From an uncultured Candidatus Cenarchaeum sp. (lineage in GTDB: Archaea > Thermoproteota > Nitrososphaeria > Nitrososphaerales > Nitrosopumilaceae), in contig OY282369.1 of NCBI GenBank assembly GCA_958295735.1, forward strand, positions 62,001-126,000: DNA of 64,000 bases, given 5' to 3'. How positions within the stretch are numbered: the first letter of the stretch is position 1; every line of letters begins with the position of its first letter. The translations under genes were made by a program, and so were the position numbers. Shown here piece by piece: positions 53,739 through 62,414 of this stretch. A model generated the notes under the pieces. It was given only the letters and a program-made list of their open reading frames with translations. It was not told the DNA's origin and did not search any database.

Positions 53739-55871
53739 GTACACACTTACCTCCCCCCCCCCCTCCCGGCGCCCCCCGCGCGCCCGGGCTGCCCCGATCG
53801 GCGCGCGCCGCGCGATCGCGGCCGGAGCGGGGATCCTTCGGCGGGCGGGCGCCGCCCCCCGCGCGCCCGGGCTGCCCCGATCGGCGGGCGCCGCGCGATC
53901 GCGGCAGGGTTCGGGGCATTTTCGGCGCGCGGCCGCCCCGGTACGGCGCTCCGTCCCGATGCCTGACGCGGGCTGACGCCGCCCGCGCGCGCCCGGCAGA
54001 TCCGTTGGGGCCGGTCAGGCGGACGCCGCTGCCGGAGCCGGCGCCCGCCCCGCCGCGGAGCCGGGCGGGCGCACCAGCCCGGATGCGGGGTCATCGAAGA
54101 CGCACCAGTCGGGCCCGGCCCACGGGCCGGGGTCGAACATTTTCCAGTCGCGATTGCGGGCGATCTCGGTGAAGGCCCTGCCCGGGAACATGCCGTTCAT
54201 GCGGGCGGTGCCCCCGATCGTGACCAGCTCGGAGAACGTCTTGCGCCCCTCCGGCGTGGAGATCTTGTGGTGCGCGTTGCGCTGCGTCACTATGAGGTCG
54301 CGTATGGCGAGCTCGGCGGGGTTGTTGTGGGGCGGCATGCCGCGGAATCCCATGAACGTGAGCACGTGCGGCTCGGCGTTGGCGAGGTGCGTCTTCAGCT
54401 TGCCGTCGGGGTACGCCGACACGGCGTCGTGGAACTCCTTGGCCAGGTACGTCACGGTGAACGGCGCCAGCGTCTTGATGCCGTGTATCTTGTGGTAGTA
54501 CCCCTGCATCCAGTCGTGCCTCGCCTCGTCCCCCGGGTCGCCGTCCACGGCGACGGCCTCGCCCTTGGCGAGCAGGTGCCTGCAGCATCTCTGCAGATGC
54601 TGGAACCACGCGCGGTACGCCGGCAGCCCGTCGGCCACCACCGCCCTGCGGGACAGCCAGCCGAAGTGCTCCCTCAGGACCGCCGCCCCCCGGGTGGGCG
54701 CGAAGTGCACCCACACGGCGTTGCCCACGACGGCCACCCAGACGTAGCCGGTCTTGCCCAGCACGCCGATCTTGAACCCGGTCTCGTCCATGTGCACGAA
54801 CATGCTCTCGCTGAACGCCCACTTGATCTCCTCCAGCTGCTTCTTCGACGCGCCCGCCATGGCCCTCCGGGCCTTCGCCACGGCCGCCTCCGAGATGCGG
54901 AAGTAGAACGTGGACTCGATAAAGCCGGCGATCCTCGCGTCCGTGCAGCCCATCTCGAACAGCGCCATTATGAGGCCGAGCGCCCTCGGGCCGCACGAGG
55001 TGCCCTTCGGAAACGGCGCCTGGGCCTCGTAGTACTTCTCGCACCTGCCGCACCAGCCCGTCTCCACCTCGATCATCGCGGTGACCACGCGCCAGAACTG
55101 ATCGAAGTCGTTGACCAGCTTTCGCCACCTGTCGAACTTCTCCAGGGGGCCGCAGCACACGGGGCACGTCAGGATCCCGCACTTCATGGTGAACTCGGGC
55201 TTGTTGCAGTGCGAGACGCCCTTGTGCCCTTGGGGCGGGCCCATCTTGCGCGGGGCGCCGCCGTCCGGAGCGGGCTTGCCGTCGCTCCCGGCCCCGTCGC
55301 TCCCCTTGTAGCCCCGCTCCTTGCGCCAGGCGTTCCGCCGGGGGCCGTACGTGGTGAGGGACGACGAGGGCGCGTTCGGGCCGTCGCACACGGCAAGCCT
55401 GACCGCCTGCTCGGCGGCCTTGGCCTTCAGCCCGGCGTTCTCGGCTTCCAGCCCGGCGATCTTTTCCAACGCGGCCGCCAGTTCCTTGCGCAGCAGCGCC
55501 TGCTCCGTGGACTTGGCCTTCAGCATCGCGATCTCGGCCGCCCGCTCCGCGGCCTCGGCTTCCAGCCCGGCGATCTTTTCGAGCGAGGCCGCAAGTTCCT
55601 TGCGCAGCAGCGCCTGCTCCGTGGACTTGGCCTTCAGCATCGCGATCTCGGCCGCCCGCTCCGCGGCCTCGGCTTCCAGCCCGGCGATCTTTTCTAACGC
55701 GGCCGCCAGTTCCTTGCGCAGCAGCGCCACCCCGGATTCCGCCATGCCGGCAGGCCCAAACTCGCCACAATTATACAAATCGACCCTTAGGCCAGCCTAA
55801 GCTTGCGCGGCGCGCGGGCCCGCCCGGGCGGCCAAGTCGCGGCGGGAGGGGGGGGGAGGTAAGTGTGTACC
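53739..55871 (-). mobile_element. complete IS66-family element with 8-bp target duplication
   Basis: 2133 bp. Ends GTACACACTTACCTCCCCCC and GGGGGGAGGTAAGTGTGTAC are inverse of each other. CCTGAACC is duplicated at 53731-53738 and 55872-55879. A ~54-bp block is repeated directly inside the left end (53769-53822 and 53849-53905). Single transposase gene. It is probably the source of decayed copies A and B and of the 197-bp MITE. Confidence 0.93.
54015..55745 (-). CDS. IS66-family transposase, intact
   Basis: 576 residues from ATG 55745, 28 nt from a TATA-like TTGTATAATT. Three coiled-coil repeats (LLRKELAAALEKIAGLEAEAAERAAEIAMLKAKSTEQA type), then the zinc-finger part (CGILTCPVCCG; CGRCEKYYEA) and the DDE core: D320 (HMDETGFKIG), D372 (VADGLPAYR) and E478 (PPHNNPAELAIR). 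C-terminus [16 protein letters not shown]. No lesion, terminal repeats intact: likely active or recently so. Confidence 0.9.
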   Translation of the reverse strand: MAESGVALLRKELAAALEKIAGLEAEAAERAAEIAMLKAKSTEQALLRKELAASLEKIAGLEAEAAERAAEIAMLKAKSTEQALLRKELAAALEKIAGLEAENAGLKAKAAEQAVRLAVCDGPNAPSSSLTTYGPRRNAWRKERGYKGSDGAGSDGKPAPDGGAPRKMGPPQGHKGVSHCNKPEFTMKCGILTCPVCCGPLEKFDRWRKLVNDFDQFWRVVTAMIEVETGWCGRCEKYYEAQAPFPKGTSCGPRALGLIMALFEMGCTDARIAGFIESTFYFRISEAAVAKARRAMAGASKKQLEEIKWAFSESMFVHMDETGFKIGVLGKTGYVWVAVVGNAVWVHFAPTRGAAVLREHFGWLSRRAVVADGLPAYRAWFQHLQRCCRHLLAKGEAVAVDGDPGDEARHDWMQGYYHKIHGIKTLAPFTVTYLAKEFHDAVSAYPDGKLKTHLANAEPHVLTFMGFRGMPPHNNPAELAIRDLIVTQRNAHHKISTPEGRKTFSELVTIGGTARMNGMFPGRAFTEIARNRDWKMFDPGPWAGPDWCVFDDPASGLVRPPGSAAGRAPAPAAASA

Positions 55872-55879
55872 CTGAACCC

Positions 55880-56181
55880 GACACGGCCCAAGGCAACGAT
55901 CGCGAAAGGGCGACTTTTGTTGACAATACGGGCCAAAAACCCGCCCGGCCACACCACGGCGCGGCCGAATCCAAGCGCGCGGCGCGCGGCCGGATGCTCG
56001 TCCTGCGGAGGGATCCGAGCGAGGGCGAGGAGCTCGAGAGGATGGACCGGAAGAATGTCGGGGCACCGTGCCGGTGCGCCGAGTACATGTTCATGGCCCT
56101 GGCGCCGCGAGGCGCACGGCCGGCGCATCGCGCGGGGCCCCGGGGGGCCCGGCCCGTAGCAAACGCGATTAAGAAATGCGT
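55880..56181 (+). other. gene-free stretch, possible IS630 N-terminal remnant
   Basis: No complete gene. On the plus strand, about 55995-56100 reads RRDPSEGEELERMDRKNVGAPCR, which resembles the first helix of IS630-type transposases, but nothing follows it. The upstream part has lower GC. Confidence 0.3.
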
Positions 56182-57574
56182 TATTCGACGATCCGCGGCC
56201 GGCGCGCCCTGCGGATTCCGGTTTTTCGCGCGGTCGCGGCGGGCCGGACCGCCGCGCGGGGGGCGGATCGGGCCATCGGCGGGGCGTGGAACGGCCGGCA
56301 TCGCCGCGGGAACGGGGCGCGGAAGGCCGCGGGCGCGGGAACGGGGCGCGGAAGGCCGCGGGCGCGGGAACGGGGGCGGCAGGGAGGCGCCGCGGCCGGC
56401 ACGTCGGTCAGTCGAACAGCCCGGCGGGCGTCAGTTCCCCCGCGCGGGACGCCTCGCGCGCGGACTCTTCCGCCACCTCGAGCGTCCCGAAGATCCTGCC
56501 GGCGGGCGGGCGCTTGATCGCCCCCCGCCGCATCCCTGCGGGGTCAAGCTCCGGCGCGCGCGGCGGCAGGTACTCCAGCATGGTGTCCCCGTCGAGGGAT
56601 TCCGGGAACTTTTCGGCCTTCGCCGGCTTGCGGTACGGCGCGCTGCCCGCGAACATCAGCACCTTGCCGAACTTGTCGCGGGCGTGCCCCGGGAAGTCTG
56701 CGTGGTTGTCGGCGTTCGCCTTGCCGCGGCTCGCGGGAGAACACGCCCGCGGCCGGGATCCCGAAGATCCGCATCTTTTCCCGCGCCGGGCAGGAGCGGG
56801 ACGGGGCGGCGATGAAGAGCCGGAACCGCCAGCAGCCGGGCCCGTTCCTGGCATTCTCTATGCCGGCGTTGTCGCCGGCCGCCGCCGCGCGGCCCTCCGC
56901 GGCCTTTTCCTCCACGAGCTTGCTGGCGCGCTCCCCAGACCCTCCCCGCTTTTTCTTCGAGGCGGCGCCCGGGTTCCTCGGCCGCGGCTTCCCCCGCGAG
57001 AACTTCGGCCTTTTCACGATGTCCCGCATCCCCGACTTGCCGCACTCCGCGCCGAACTTTTCCTCGACGCGCAGGAGGGCGGGCCGGAGTCCCGCCGGCC
57101 GGACCCGGAGCCGCACTTCTCGGGGCCCTCGTCGAGATCCGCCGCGAGCTGCCTGGGCCGGGCCCCGTCCGGGCGGCATTTCCTCCCGCGCCCCTCGCGC
57201 TCGTGCCTCGCGCGCATGCCCCATACTGTGCCCGCGCCAGCCATTCGTGCGCGATGGACCTGTGCCGGTTGACGATGGCGGCAATCTCGCCCGCTGTCTT
57301 GCCGTCCTTTCTCTGCATGTTGGCGGTCAGCTCCGCGTTCGCCCTGAGGTTCTTCTCCTTGTGGCACTGCTTCAGGCGCGCCATGCTGGTGTTGCGGAGG
57401 AATTCCTTGCCCCTCTTCGCCTTGATCGCTAGTCTTGCCACGGTCCTGCATCGAGGCCCGGGTTGTTAACCGTGCGTGTCAAAAATAATTTACAAATTGG
57501 TAAGTTTTTTTTACGTCCCGGCGCGGCATCCGTCGCGGCATCTGTTGGGCGCGCCGGCCGCGGATTGTCGAATA
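56182..57574 (-). mobile_element. IS630-like element bounded by TA
   Basis: Ends TATTCGACGATCCGCGGCCG and CGGCCGCGGATTGTCGAATA, inverse of each other with one mismatch over about 28 bp, flush with TA at both sides as expected for this superfamily. The sequence to the left (CAAACGCGATTAAGAAATGC) also precedes the second copy at 63373. Confidence 0.75.
56408..57441 (-). pseudogene. decayed IS630 transposase
   Basis: Starts MARLAIKAKRGKEFLRNT, with a helix-turn-helix (GKTAGEIAAIVNRHRS), and then needs at least two frame changes to reach KPRPRNPGAASKKKR, GDNAGIENAR (first Asp), LMFAGSAPYRK where LxDGAxYH is expected (second Asp gone) and PELDPAGM where an N/DPAE Glu is expected (Glu to Gly). All three losses are A to G or T to C type changes. 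Inactive. Confidence 0.75.
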
Positions 57575-57639
57575 GTCTACTTTTTTGTCGTTTTTGGTAC
57601 GGCGGCCTGGTCACGGTGTACGCCCGCGCGCTGGAAGAC

Positions 57640-57756
57640 ATCCCTCCGGCAGGACGGAATGCTCGCCTTCCGGCAACCCCGCGCCTGCCGGCGCACTACT
57701 CGCTTGCGTGGCGGCGCCCCACCAGGAGTGGCCGACAAGTGGACGTGAGTCCACAC
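57640..57756. mobile_element. solo end of the IS66 element type at 14330
   Basis: CCCGCGCCTGCCGGCGCACT and CGTGGCGGCGCCCCACCAGG match the inverse of 14350-14410, and the stretch ends in GGACGTGAGTCCACAC, a version of the 22-bp terminal repeat. The rest of the element is gone. Confidence 0.7.
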
Positions 57757-57957
57757 ACCAATCATGTGTTTAGACACACGCGAACTAAAGGTTGAAAGGT
57801 TTGAAGATCAAAAGTTTGGGAGTCTAGCACGATGTGTGGTTGAGGCGAATGTCTGCCAGCAACAATCTGCCCAAGATCGCGGCCGACTCGGATCTTCCCA
57901 CAACAGCAGAATAGTTGTTGGGATCGGCGTCGATGCCCTGTCGTAGCACGTTGCTGT
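57757..57957. other. 3' flank of HEPN-TPR copy 4
   Basis: AT-richer, gene-free sequence. Its last 95 bases align with the 3' flanks of copies 1 and 2 (shared TTGGGATCGGCG and AAGATCGCGGCCG..CGGATC). At differing positions this copy usually has A/T and the others G/C. Confidence 0.6.
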
Positions 57958-60267
57958 CTATATGTGCCGCCCTAGTCCCGCAAGCGACTCTCTCTTTCTG
58001 GCAAGTACGTGCGAGTCGTCCGGATCGGTGTCCAGCCGCCTGTCGTAGTGCATGACTGCCTCCTCGTGCCGCCCCAGTCCCGCGAGCGACTCCCCTTTCA
58101 TGACATGTGCGCGGGAGTGATCAGGATCCAAGGCCAGGGCACGGTCGTAGCACGCTACCGCTTCCTTGAATCGTCCCAGTCCCGCAAGCGACTCCCCTTT
58201 CATGACATGTGCGCGGGAGTGATCAGGATCCAAGGCCAGGGCACGGTCGTAGCACGCTACCGCTTCCTTGAATCGTCCCAGTCCCGCAAGCGAATCTCCC
58301 TTGCCGGCAAGTGCGATCGAGTCGTCCGGATCGGTGTCCAGCCGCCTGTCAAAGTGCGTGACTGCCTCCTTGAATCGTCCCAGTCCCGCAAGCGACTTTC
58401 CTTTCATGGCATGTACGGGCGAGTAGTCCGGATGCGAAGCAGGGATCCGGTCGTAGCACGCTACTGCCTCCTTGAACTGTCCCATCGCCGCAAGCGACAC
58501 TCCCTTGCTGGCAAGTGCGTACGAGTCGTCCGGATCCAAGTTCAGGGCACGGTCGTAGCACGCTACCGCTTCTTTGAATCGTCCCAGTCCCGCAAGCGAC
58601 TCTCCCTTTCTGGCAAGTGCGTGCGAGTCGTCCGGATCGGTGTCCAGCCGCCTGTCAAAGTGCGTGACCGCCTCCTCGTGCCGCCCCAGCCCCGCGAGCG
58701 ACTCCCCTTTCTTGGCATGCGCGCGGGAGTAATCAGGATCCAGGGCCAGGGCACGGTCGTAGCACGCTACCGCCTCCTTGAATCGCCCCAGTTTCGCAAG
58801 CGACTCCCCTTTCATGGCATGCGCGCGGGAGTAATCAGGATCCAGGGCCAGGGCACGGTCGTAGCACGCTACCGCTTCCTTGAATCGCCCCAGTACCGCA
58901 AGCGACCTTCCTTTCATGGCATGTGTGCGGAAGTCGTTCGGAACAGTGTCCAGCCGCCTGTCAAAGTGCGCGACTGCCTCCTTGAATCGTCCCAGTACCG
59001 CAAGCGACGCCCCTTTCATGACATGTGCGTGCGAGTCGTCCGGATCCAAAGCAGGGATCCGGTCGTAGCACGCTACTGCCTCCTTGAACTGCCCCATCGC
59101 CGCAAGCGACTCTCCCTTGCCGGCAAGTGAGATCGAGTCGTCCGGATCGGTGTCCAGCCGCCTGTCAAAGTGCGCGACTGCCTCCTTGAATCGTCCCAGT
59201 CCCGCAAGCGACTTTCCTTTCATGACATGTACGAGCGAGTAGTCCGGATCCAGGGCCAGGGCCAGGTCGTAGCACGCTACCGCCTCCTTGAATCGTCCCA
59301 GTTCCGCAAGCAACATCCCTTTCATTACATGTACATGCGGGCCGTCCGGATCCAGGGCCAGGGCCAGGTCGTAGCACGCTACCGCCTCCTCGAATCGTCC
59401 CAGTCCCGCAAGTGACACTCCCTTGCTGGCATGTGCGTACAAATCGTCCGGATCCCGGGCCAGGGCCAGGTCGTAGCACGCTACTGCCTCCTCGTGCCGT
59501 CCCAGGGCCGCAAGCGACTCTCCCTTTCTGGCAAGTACAGAATCGTCCGGATCCCGGGCCAGGGCCAGGTCGTAGCACGCTACCGCCTTTTCGTGCAACC
59601 CCAGTTTCGCAAGCGATTCTCCTTTTTTGCCAAGTATGTAAGGATCGTCTGGTCTTATGGCAAGCGACATGTCACAATACATGATTGCCTCTTGGTACTC
59701 GCGTGAATGAAACAGGCCCTCCCCCATGTGCCGATAAAAACTGTGGTTGTCGTGGTAGATCTCGGACATGATGCAGTTGATGAGTGTCAGGACTACTCCA
59801 AAACATCGGTTGATTTCAATTGGTGGTGATTTCTCGGTTGTGTGGACTATGTCGTTCCTGTGACTGAACAAATCTCGAAGTTTTGCCCGGTATGGTTCAC
59901 ACAAGCAGTCGTCAAACACATGGGACATGCCCATTTTGTTCAAAACGCCTTTTACGGTATCAATATTCTGAAAATTATGGTGTAAAGAAATGTATCGTCC
60001 CAGCGATACCCCTTTCAGCTTTTCAGGACCCGGCAATTCACCGTTTATGAAAGGTTGGGGGGGTATTTTTTCCCTCTCGATCAGCGTTTCGAGGGCATGC
60101 CTTAGGGACTGCTCCAACACGGTGACCAGTTTTATGATGCAAAGGTCCTTCATGGCGGCATTGGCACCCGTCAAGTTTGCCATGATCCAGCCCACTTCGT
60201 CAAACGTCGAACCGATCGACTGCGTGCGCGCCGCCTCGGTGATGCGGCGGCCGAATCTTATCCCCAT
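57958..60267 (-). CDS. HEPN-TPR protein, cassette copy 4
   Basis: 769 residues, intact, the longest and the least GC-rich of the family. HEPN-like domain with LVTVLEQSLRH and R137-N-D-I-V-H142, the most canonical version of the R-x4-H signature here (R-N-x-I-V-H). About seventeen TPRs of the LGRFKEAVACYDRALALDPD type follow, interleaved with a variant ending AVAHFDRRLDTDPDDS. Some adjacent units are identical at DNA level, so unit number probably changes by slippage. ATG 60267; TATA box 60306-60299; TAG stop. Its upstream partner (62223-62372) has been moved 1.6 kb away by IS481 copy A. Lower GC suggests more recent arrival or less decay. Confidence 0.82.
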   Translation of the reverse strand: MGIRFGRRITEAARTQSIGSTFDEVGWIMANLTGANAAMKDLCIIKLVTVLEQSLRHALETLIEREKIPPQPFINGELPGPEKLKGVSLGRYISLHHNFQNIDTVKGVLNKMGMSHVFDDCLCEPYRAKLRDLFSHRNDIVHTTEKSPPIEINRCFGVVLTLINCIMSEIYHDNHSFYRHMGEGLFHSREYQEAIMYCDMSLAIRPDDPYILGKKGESLAKLGLHEKAVACYDLALARDPDDSVLARKGESLAALGRHEEAVACYDLALARDPDDLYAHASKGVSLAGLGRFEEAVACYDLALALDPDGPHVHVMKGMLLAELGRFKEAVACYDLALALDPDYSLVHVMKGKSLAGLGRFKEAVAHFDRRLDTDPDDSISLAGKGESLAAMGQFKEAVACYDRIPALDPDDSHAHVMKGASLAVLGRFKEAVAHFDRRLDTVPNDFRTHAMKGRSLAVLGRFKEAVACYDRALALDPDYSRAHAMKGESLAKLGRFKEAVACYDRALALDPDYSRAHAKKGESLAGLGRHEEAVTHFDRRLDTDPDDSHALARKGESLAGLGRFKEAVACYDRALNLDPDDSYALASKGVSLAAMGQFKEAVACYDRIPASHPDYSPVHAMKGKSLAGLGRFKEAVTHFDRRLDTDPDDSIALAGKGDSLAGLGRFKEAVACYDRALALDPDHSRAHVMKGESLAGLGRFKEAVACYDRALALDPDHSRAHVMKGESLAGLGRHEEAVMHYDRRLDTDPDDSHVLARKRESLAGLGRHI

Positions 60268-60278
60268 ATCGTGCGTCA

Positions 60279-60306
60279 GGCCGTCTGCGGCCTGCTACTA
60301 TTTATG
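60279..60306 (-). promoter_or_regulatory. TATA box and imperfect palindrome of HEPN-TPR copy 4
   Basis: CATAAATA (60306-60299), then GGCCGCAGACGGCC (60292-60279; five-base arms GGCCG and CGGCC around CAGA), then ATG 60267. IS481 copy A is inserted 23 bp upstream of the TATA box. Confidence 0.55.
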
Positions 60307-60380
60307 CGTTTTTAAACAGAGTCAGGTATGTGTTGTGCAGAAATTAGATACTCCGGGCGTCCAGATCGGGCCCCGGGAGG

Positions 60381-60471
60381 GTGTAGACTTACGTCCAAAC
60401 CGAAACCACGCCTAGCAACGGCAACCGCCCCCCGATCTCACGCCCGGATCACAATGGACGTGAGTCCACAC
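60381..60471. mobile_element. MITE copy 7 with perfect target duplication
   Basis: 91 bp, GTGTAGACTTACGTCC to GGACGTGAGTCCACAC, flanked by CCGGGAGG at 60373-60380 and 60472-60479. The best preserved copy and the one closest to the IS66 ends. Confidence 0.88.
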
Positions 60472-60494
60472 CCGGGAGGAGCCGTCCCGGTAGG

Positions 60495-60672
60495 GTGGAA
60501 ATGAGGATGCGCGGGCGTTGGAGGGGAACGCTATCGCCCTGCGGTAGCCCGGGCCCGTGGGAGGAGTGGAAATGAAGGTGCGCGGGCGTCGAAGGGGAAC
60601 GCCCCACCCGTCGAACGCCGCCGACTGCACGTACTAGTGGAAACGAAGGTGCGCGGGCGTCGAAGGGGAACG
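60495..60672. repeat. three 36-bp direct repeats with 35-bp spacers (CRISPR-like spacing)
   Basis: Repeats at 60495-60530, 60566-60601 and 60637-60672 begin GTGGAAATGAAGGTGCGCGG and end GGGGAACG; units 2 and 3 differ at one base, unit 1 at a few. Both spacers are 35 bp and unrelated. The geometry is that of a short CRISPR array, but the repeats lie inside IS481 copy A, and single GGAAATGAAGGTG motifs occur upstream of the transposases of copies B (51225-51237) and C (52963-52975). Transposase-binding sites are the more likely reading. No cas gene is present. Confidence 0.7.
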
Positions 60673-60707
60673 GCCGCAGGCATGTCGGGGGCCGCCGGGC
60701 CGGGACC

Positions 60708-61690
60708 GTGGCAAAACTGAACAGGCCCAAGATCGCGTGGACAGTCCGGCAGAAGCGGAAGGGCCAGATGGCGAACCGCGAGATCGCGGTGGCCATGGGC
60801 GTGTCGGCCGTCCGGGTCAAGAAACCGCGGGCGCGGCACGAGGGCATCAAGCCCGCCGGCATACCCCCTCCGCGCAGGCCGGGCAGGAAGGCCGGGAGCG
60901 CGCCGGGGCGGGGGGAGCACTCCGCGGTGCTGCGGGCGCACGCCGGCAGGCCGGGCTCGTCGTCGTCCGTCCGCGACGCGCCGTCTGGGGATGGAATCAA
61001 CACATCGCGGCGCGGCATACGCCGCGTGTTGCCGGAGGCGGGATCGGCCGAAGGGCGGCCCGAAAAGTCCGGGAGGCGCAAGCGGGTCAGGTTGTGGGGG
61101 AGTATTCCAACTCAATGCGGCACGCCGACTACGAGCTGCCGGACGACGGCGGGCGGTCCGTCGCCTGCCGGGACGATGCGTCCAGCCTCGTCGCGGGGCG
61201 CGGCGTCTTCGACCGCGCCGCTGCCGAAAACGCCGTTTCCGTGCTTGGAAACGCAGTTTTTGTGCGCGGAAAACCGGCATCCGTCCCTGCCTGCCGCGGC
61301 GGCCGGTCCTGCGCGAACGAAGAGTCGCGCAGGCGCAGGCGCGGGTGCGCGGCCTCCTAGAAAAAGCTCGCGGAGCTCGGCATCTCGCACCGCCTCGCGC
61401 GCGCGGGCCGCCCGCAGACCAACGGCGAGTTGGGGAGGTTCCGCGGGGAGCTGCGGCGCGAGCTGCCGATCTTCGTGGCGGCCTCCCGCGGCATCGCGAC
61501 GAAGGCGCCCCCGGCGGGGTCGATGCGCGCACGGGCGGGCCGCTCTGCACGTCCAAGCCGCGCGGTCCGGCGGAGAGGTACGCGGACCGGCACAACGGCG
61601 GCCGGCCGGACGTGCCGCTCGACAGGTCGAAGCGGGAGACCCCCGCCCGGGCCCACGCGAGAAAGATGCCCTCGCCGGATGCCGCCGGGC
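60708..61690 (+). pseudogene. decayed IS481 transposase, copy A
   Basis: Starts near 60708 (MAKLNRPKIAWTVRQKRKGQ, helix-turn-helix REIAVAMGVSAVRVKK) and is broken by a frameshift near 61090. In the second frame HADYELPDDGGRSVACRDDA (first Asp) and GVFDRAAAENAV follow, then a TAG at 61360-61362, GRPQTNGELGRF (Glu block) and, in a third frame, DRHNGGRPDVPLDRSKRETP. Clearly IS481 family, of a different lineage from copies B and C, and inactive. Confidence 0.7.
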
Positions 61691-61944
61691 GCGGCGCAGA
61701 GCCGGGCGGACGGCGCCGGACGTCCGGGCCGCCCGCCGGCGGGATGGGCGCGCCGCCGGGCGGGGGCGGCGACGCCGCCCGAAAGCCGCGATTCTCCCGG
61801 CACGCCCGCCCCGGCCGGCGACGCCGATCCTGGCCCCTCCCGGGCCCCCCATGGCGCCCCGCGCAGGCAGTCCGAATCCTCGTCGCGGGGAATCTTGCCA
61901 AGGGGTCCGTGGCGGCGGGGGCATGCTTATTTCTGCACAACACA

Positions 61945-62222
61945 AAACGGAGCCGAGTGCGAGGCCGGCGGCCCCGCTCCGCGGGCGCGAATCCCGTTAG
62001 GCAAAACCGTTCACGCCCGCAGCCGGCGGGCGGTCAACCGCCCCGTGCTGGCGCCGGTACGAGGCCTCGTACCCGCTGGCCACAGGCGCGAAAGCGCCTT
62101 CGTTGATCCGCATTCGCGCCCCCGGAGCTGGGTTGCCGGCCCCGTGCTGGCGCCAGACGGGAAAGAGATGCCGGATTGGCGAATCGGGTTATGCCACGAA
62201 TGGTTGGGGGGAGGTGAGGCGG
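61945..62222. other. 3' flank of small gene copy 7, no gene
   Basis: GC-rich repeats related to those at 49815-49945 and 51390-51470 (GGCCGGCGGCCCCG and GCGGGCGCG). Before the IS481 insertion this was the spacer between the small gene and HEPN-TPR copy 4. Confidence 0.55.
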
Positions 62223-62372
62223 CTAATCGTCCTCATCCAATATTAATTCTCTGGTCATGGCAAAATCACGGCTGATCTGGCTGGAATATTCGCGGAATCT
62301 CACCCTGTACTCGGAGGGCGTCATTTTGATGCGTCTCGCCATGTGTTTGAATATATCTGTCTGTTGTTCCAT
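62223..62372 (-). CDS. small acidic-tailed cassette protein, copy 7
   Basis: 49 residues, ATG 62372; TATA box ATTAAATA at 62394-62401. MEQQTDIFKH, then ARRIKMTPSEYRVRFREYSS, and the tail TRELILDEDD. The most divergent member, low GC like HEPN-TPR copy 4, its inferred partner. Promoter block ATTAAATAGGAGCAGGATCT is of the family type. TAG stop. Too short for most automatic gene calls. Confidence 0.6.
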   Translation of the reverse strand: MEQQTDIFKHMARRIKMTPSEYRVRFREYSSQISRDFAMTRELILDEDD

Positions 62373-62393
62373 GCGTGGTGTAGATCCTGCTCC

Positions 62394-62401
62394 TATTTAA
62401 T
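62394..62401 (-). promoter_or_regulatory. TATA box of small gene copy 7
   Basis: ATTAAATA, centre 25-26 nt from ATG 62372. Confidence 0.6.
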
Positions 62402-62414
62402 TTTTGTGTTTGGG

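Larger units (their letters stand above)
60329..61944 (+). mobile_element. IS481-family element, copy A
   Basis: Ends TGTGTTGTGCAGAAATTAG and CTTATTTCTGCACAACACA, inverse with one mismatch. It holds a MITE (60381-60471), three 36-bp repeats (60495-60672) and a broken transposase. The element separates small gene copy 7 from HEPN-TPR copy 4. No target duplication could be read. Confidence 0.65.

Noticed and set aside
60495-60672. A firm CRISPR array call
   Set aside because: Only three repeats, no cas genes in view, and the array lies within an IS481 element whose relatives carry the same motif once.
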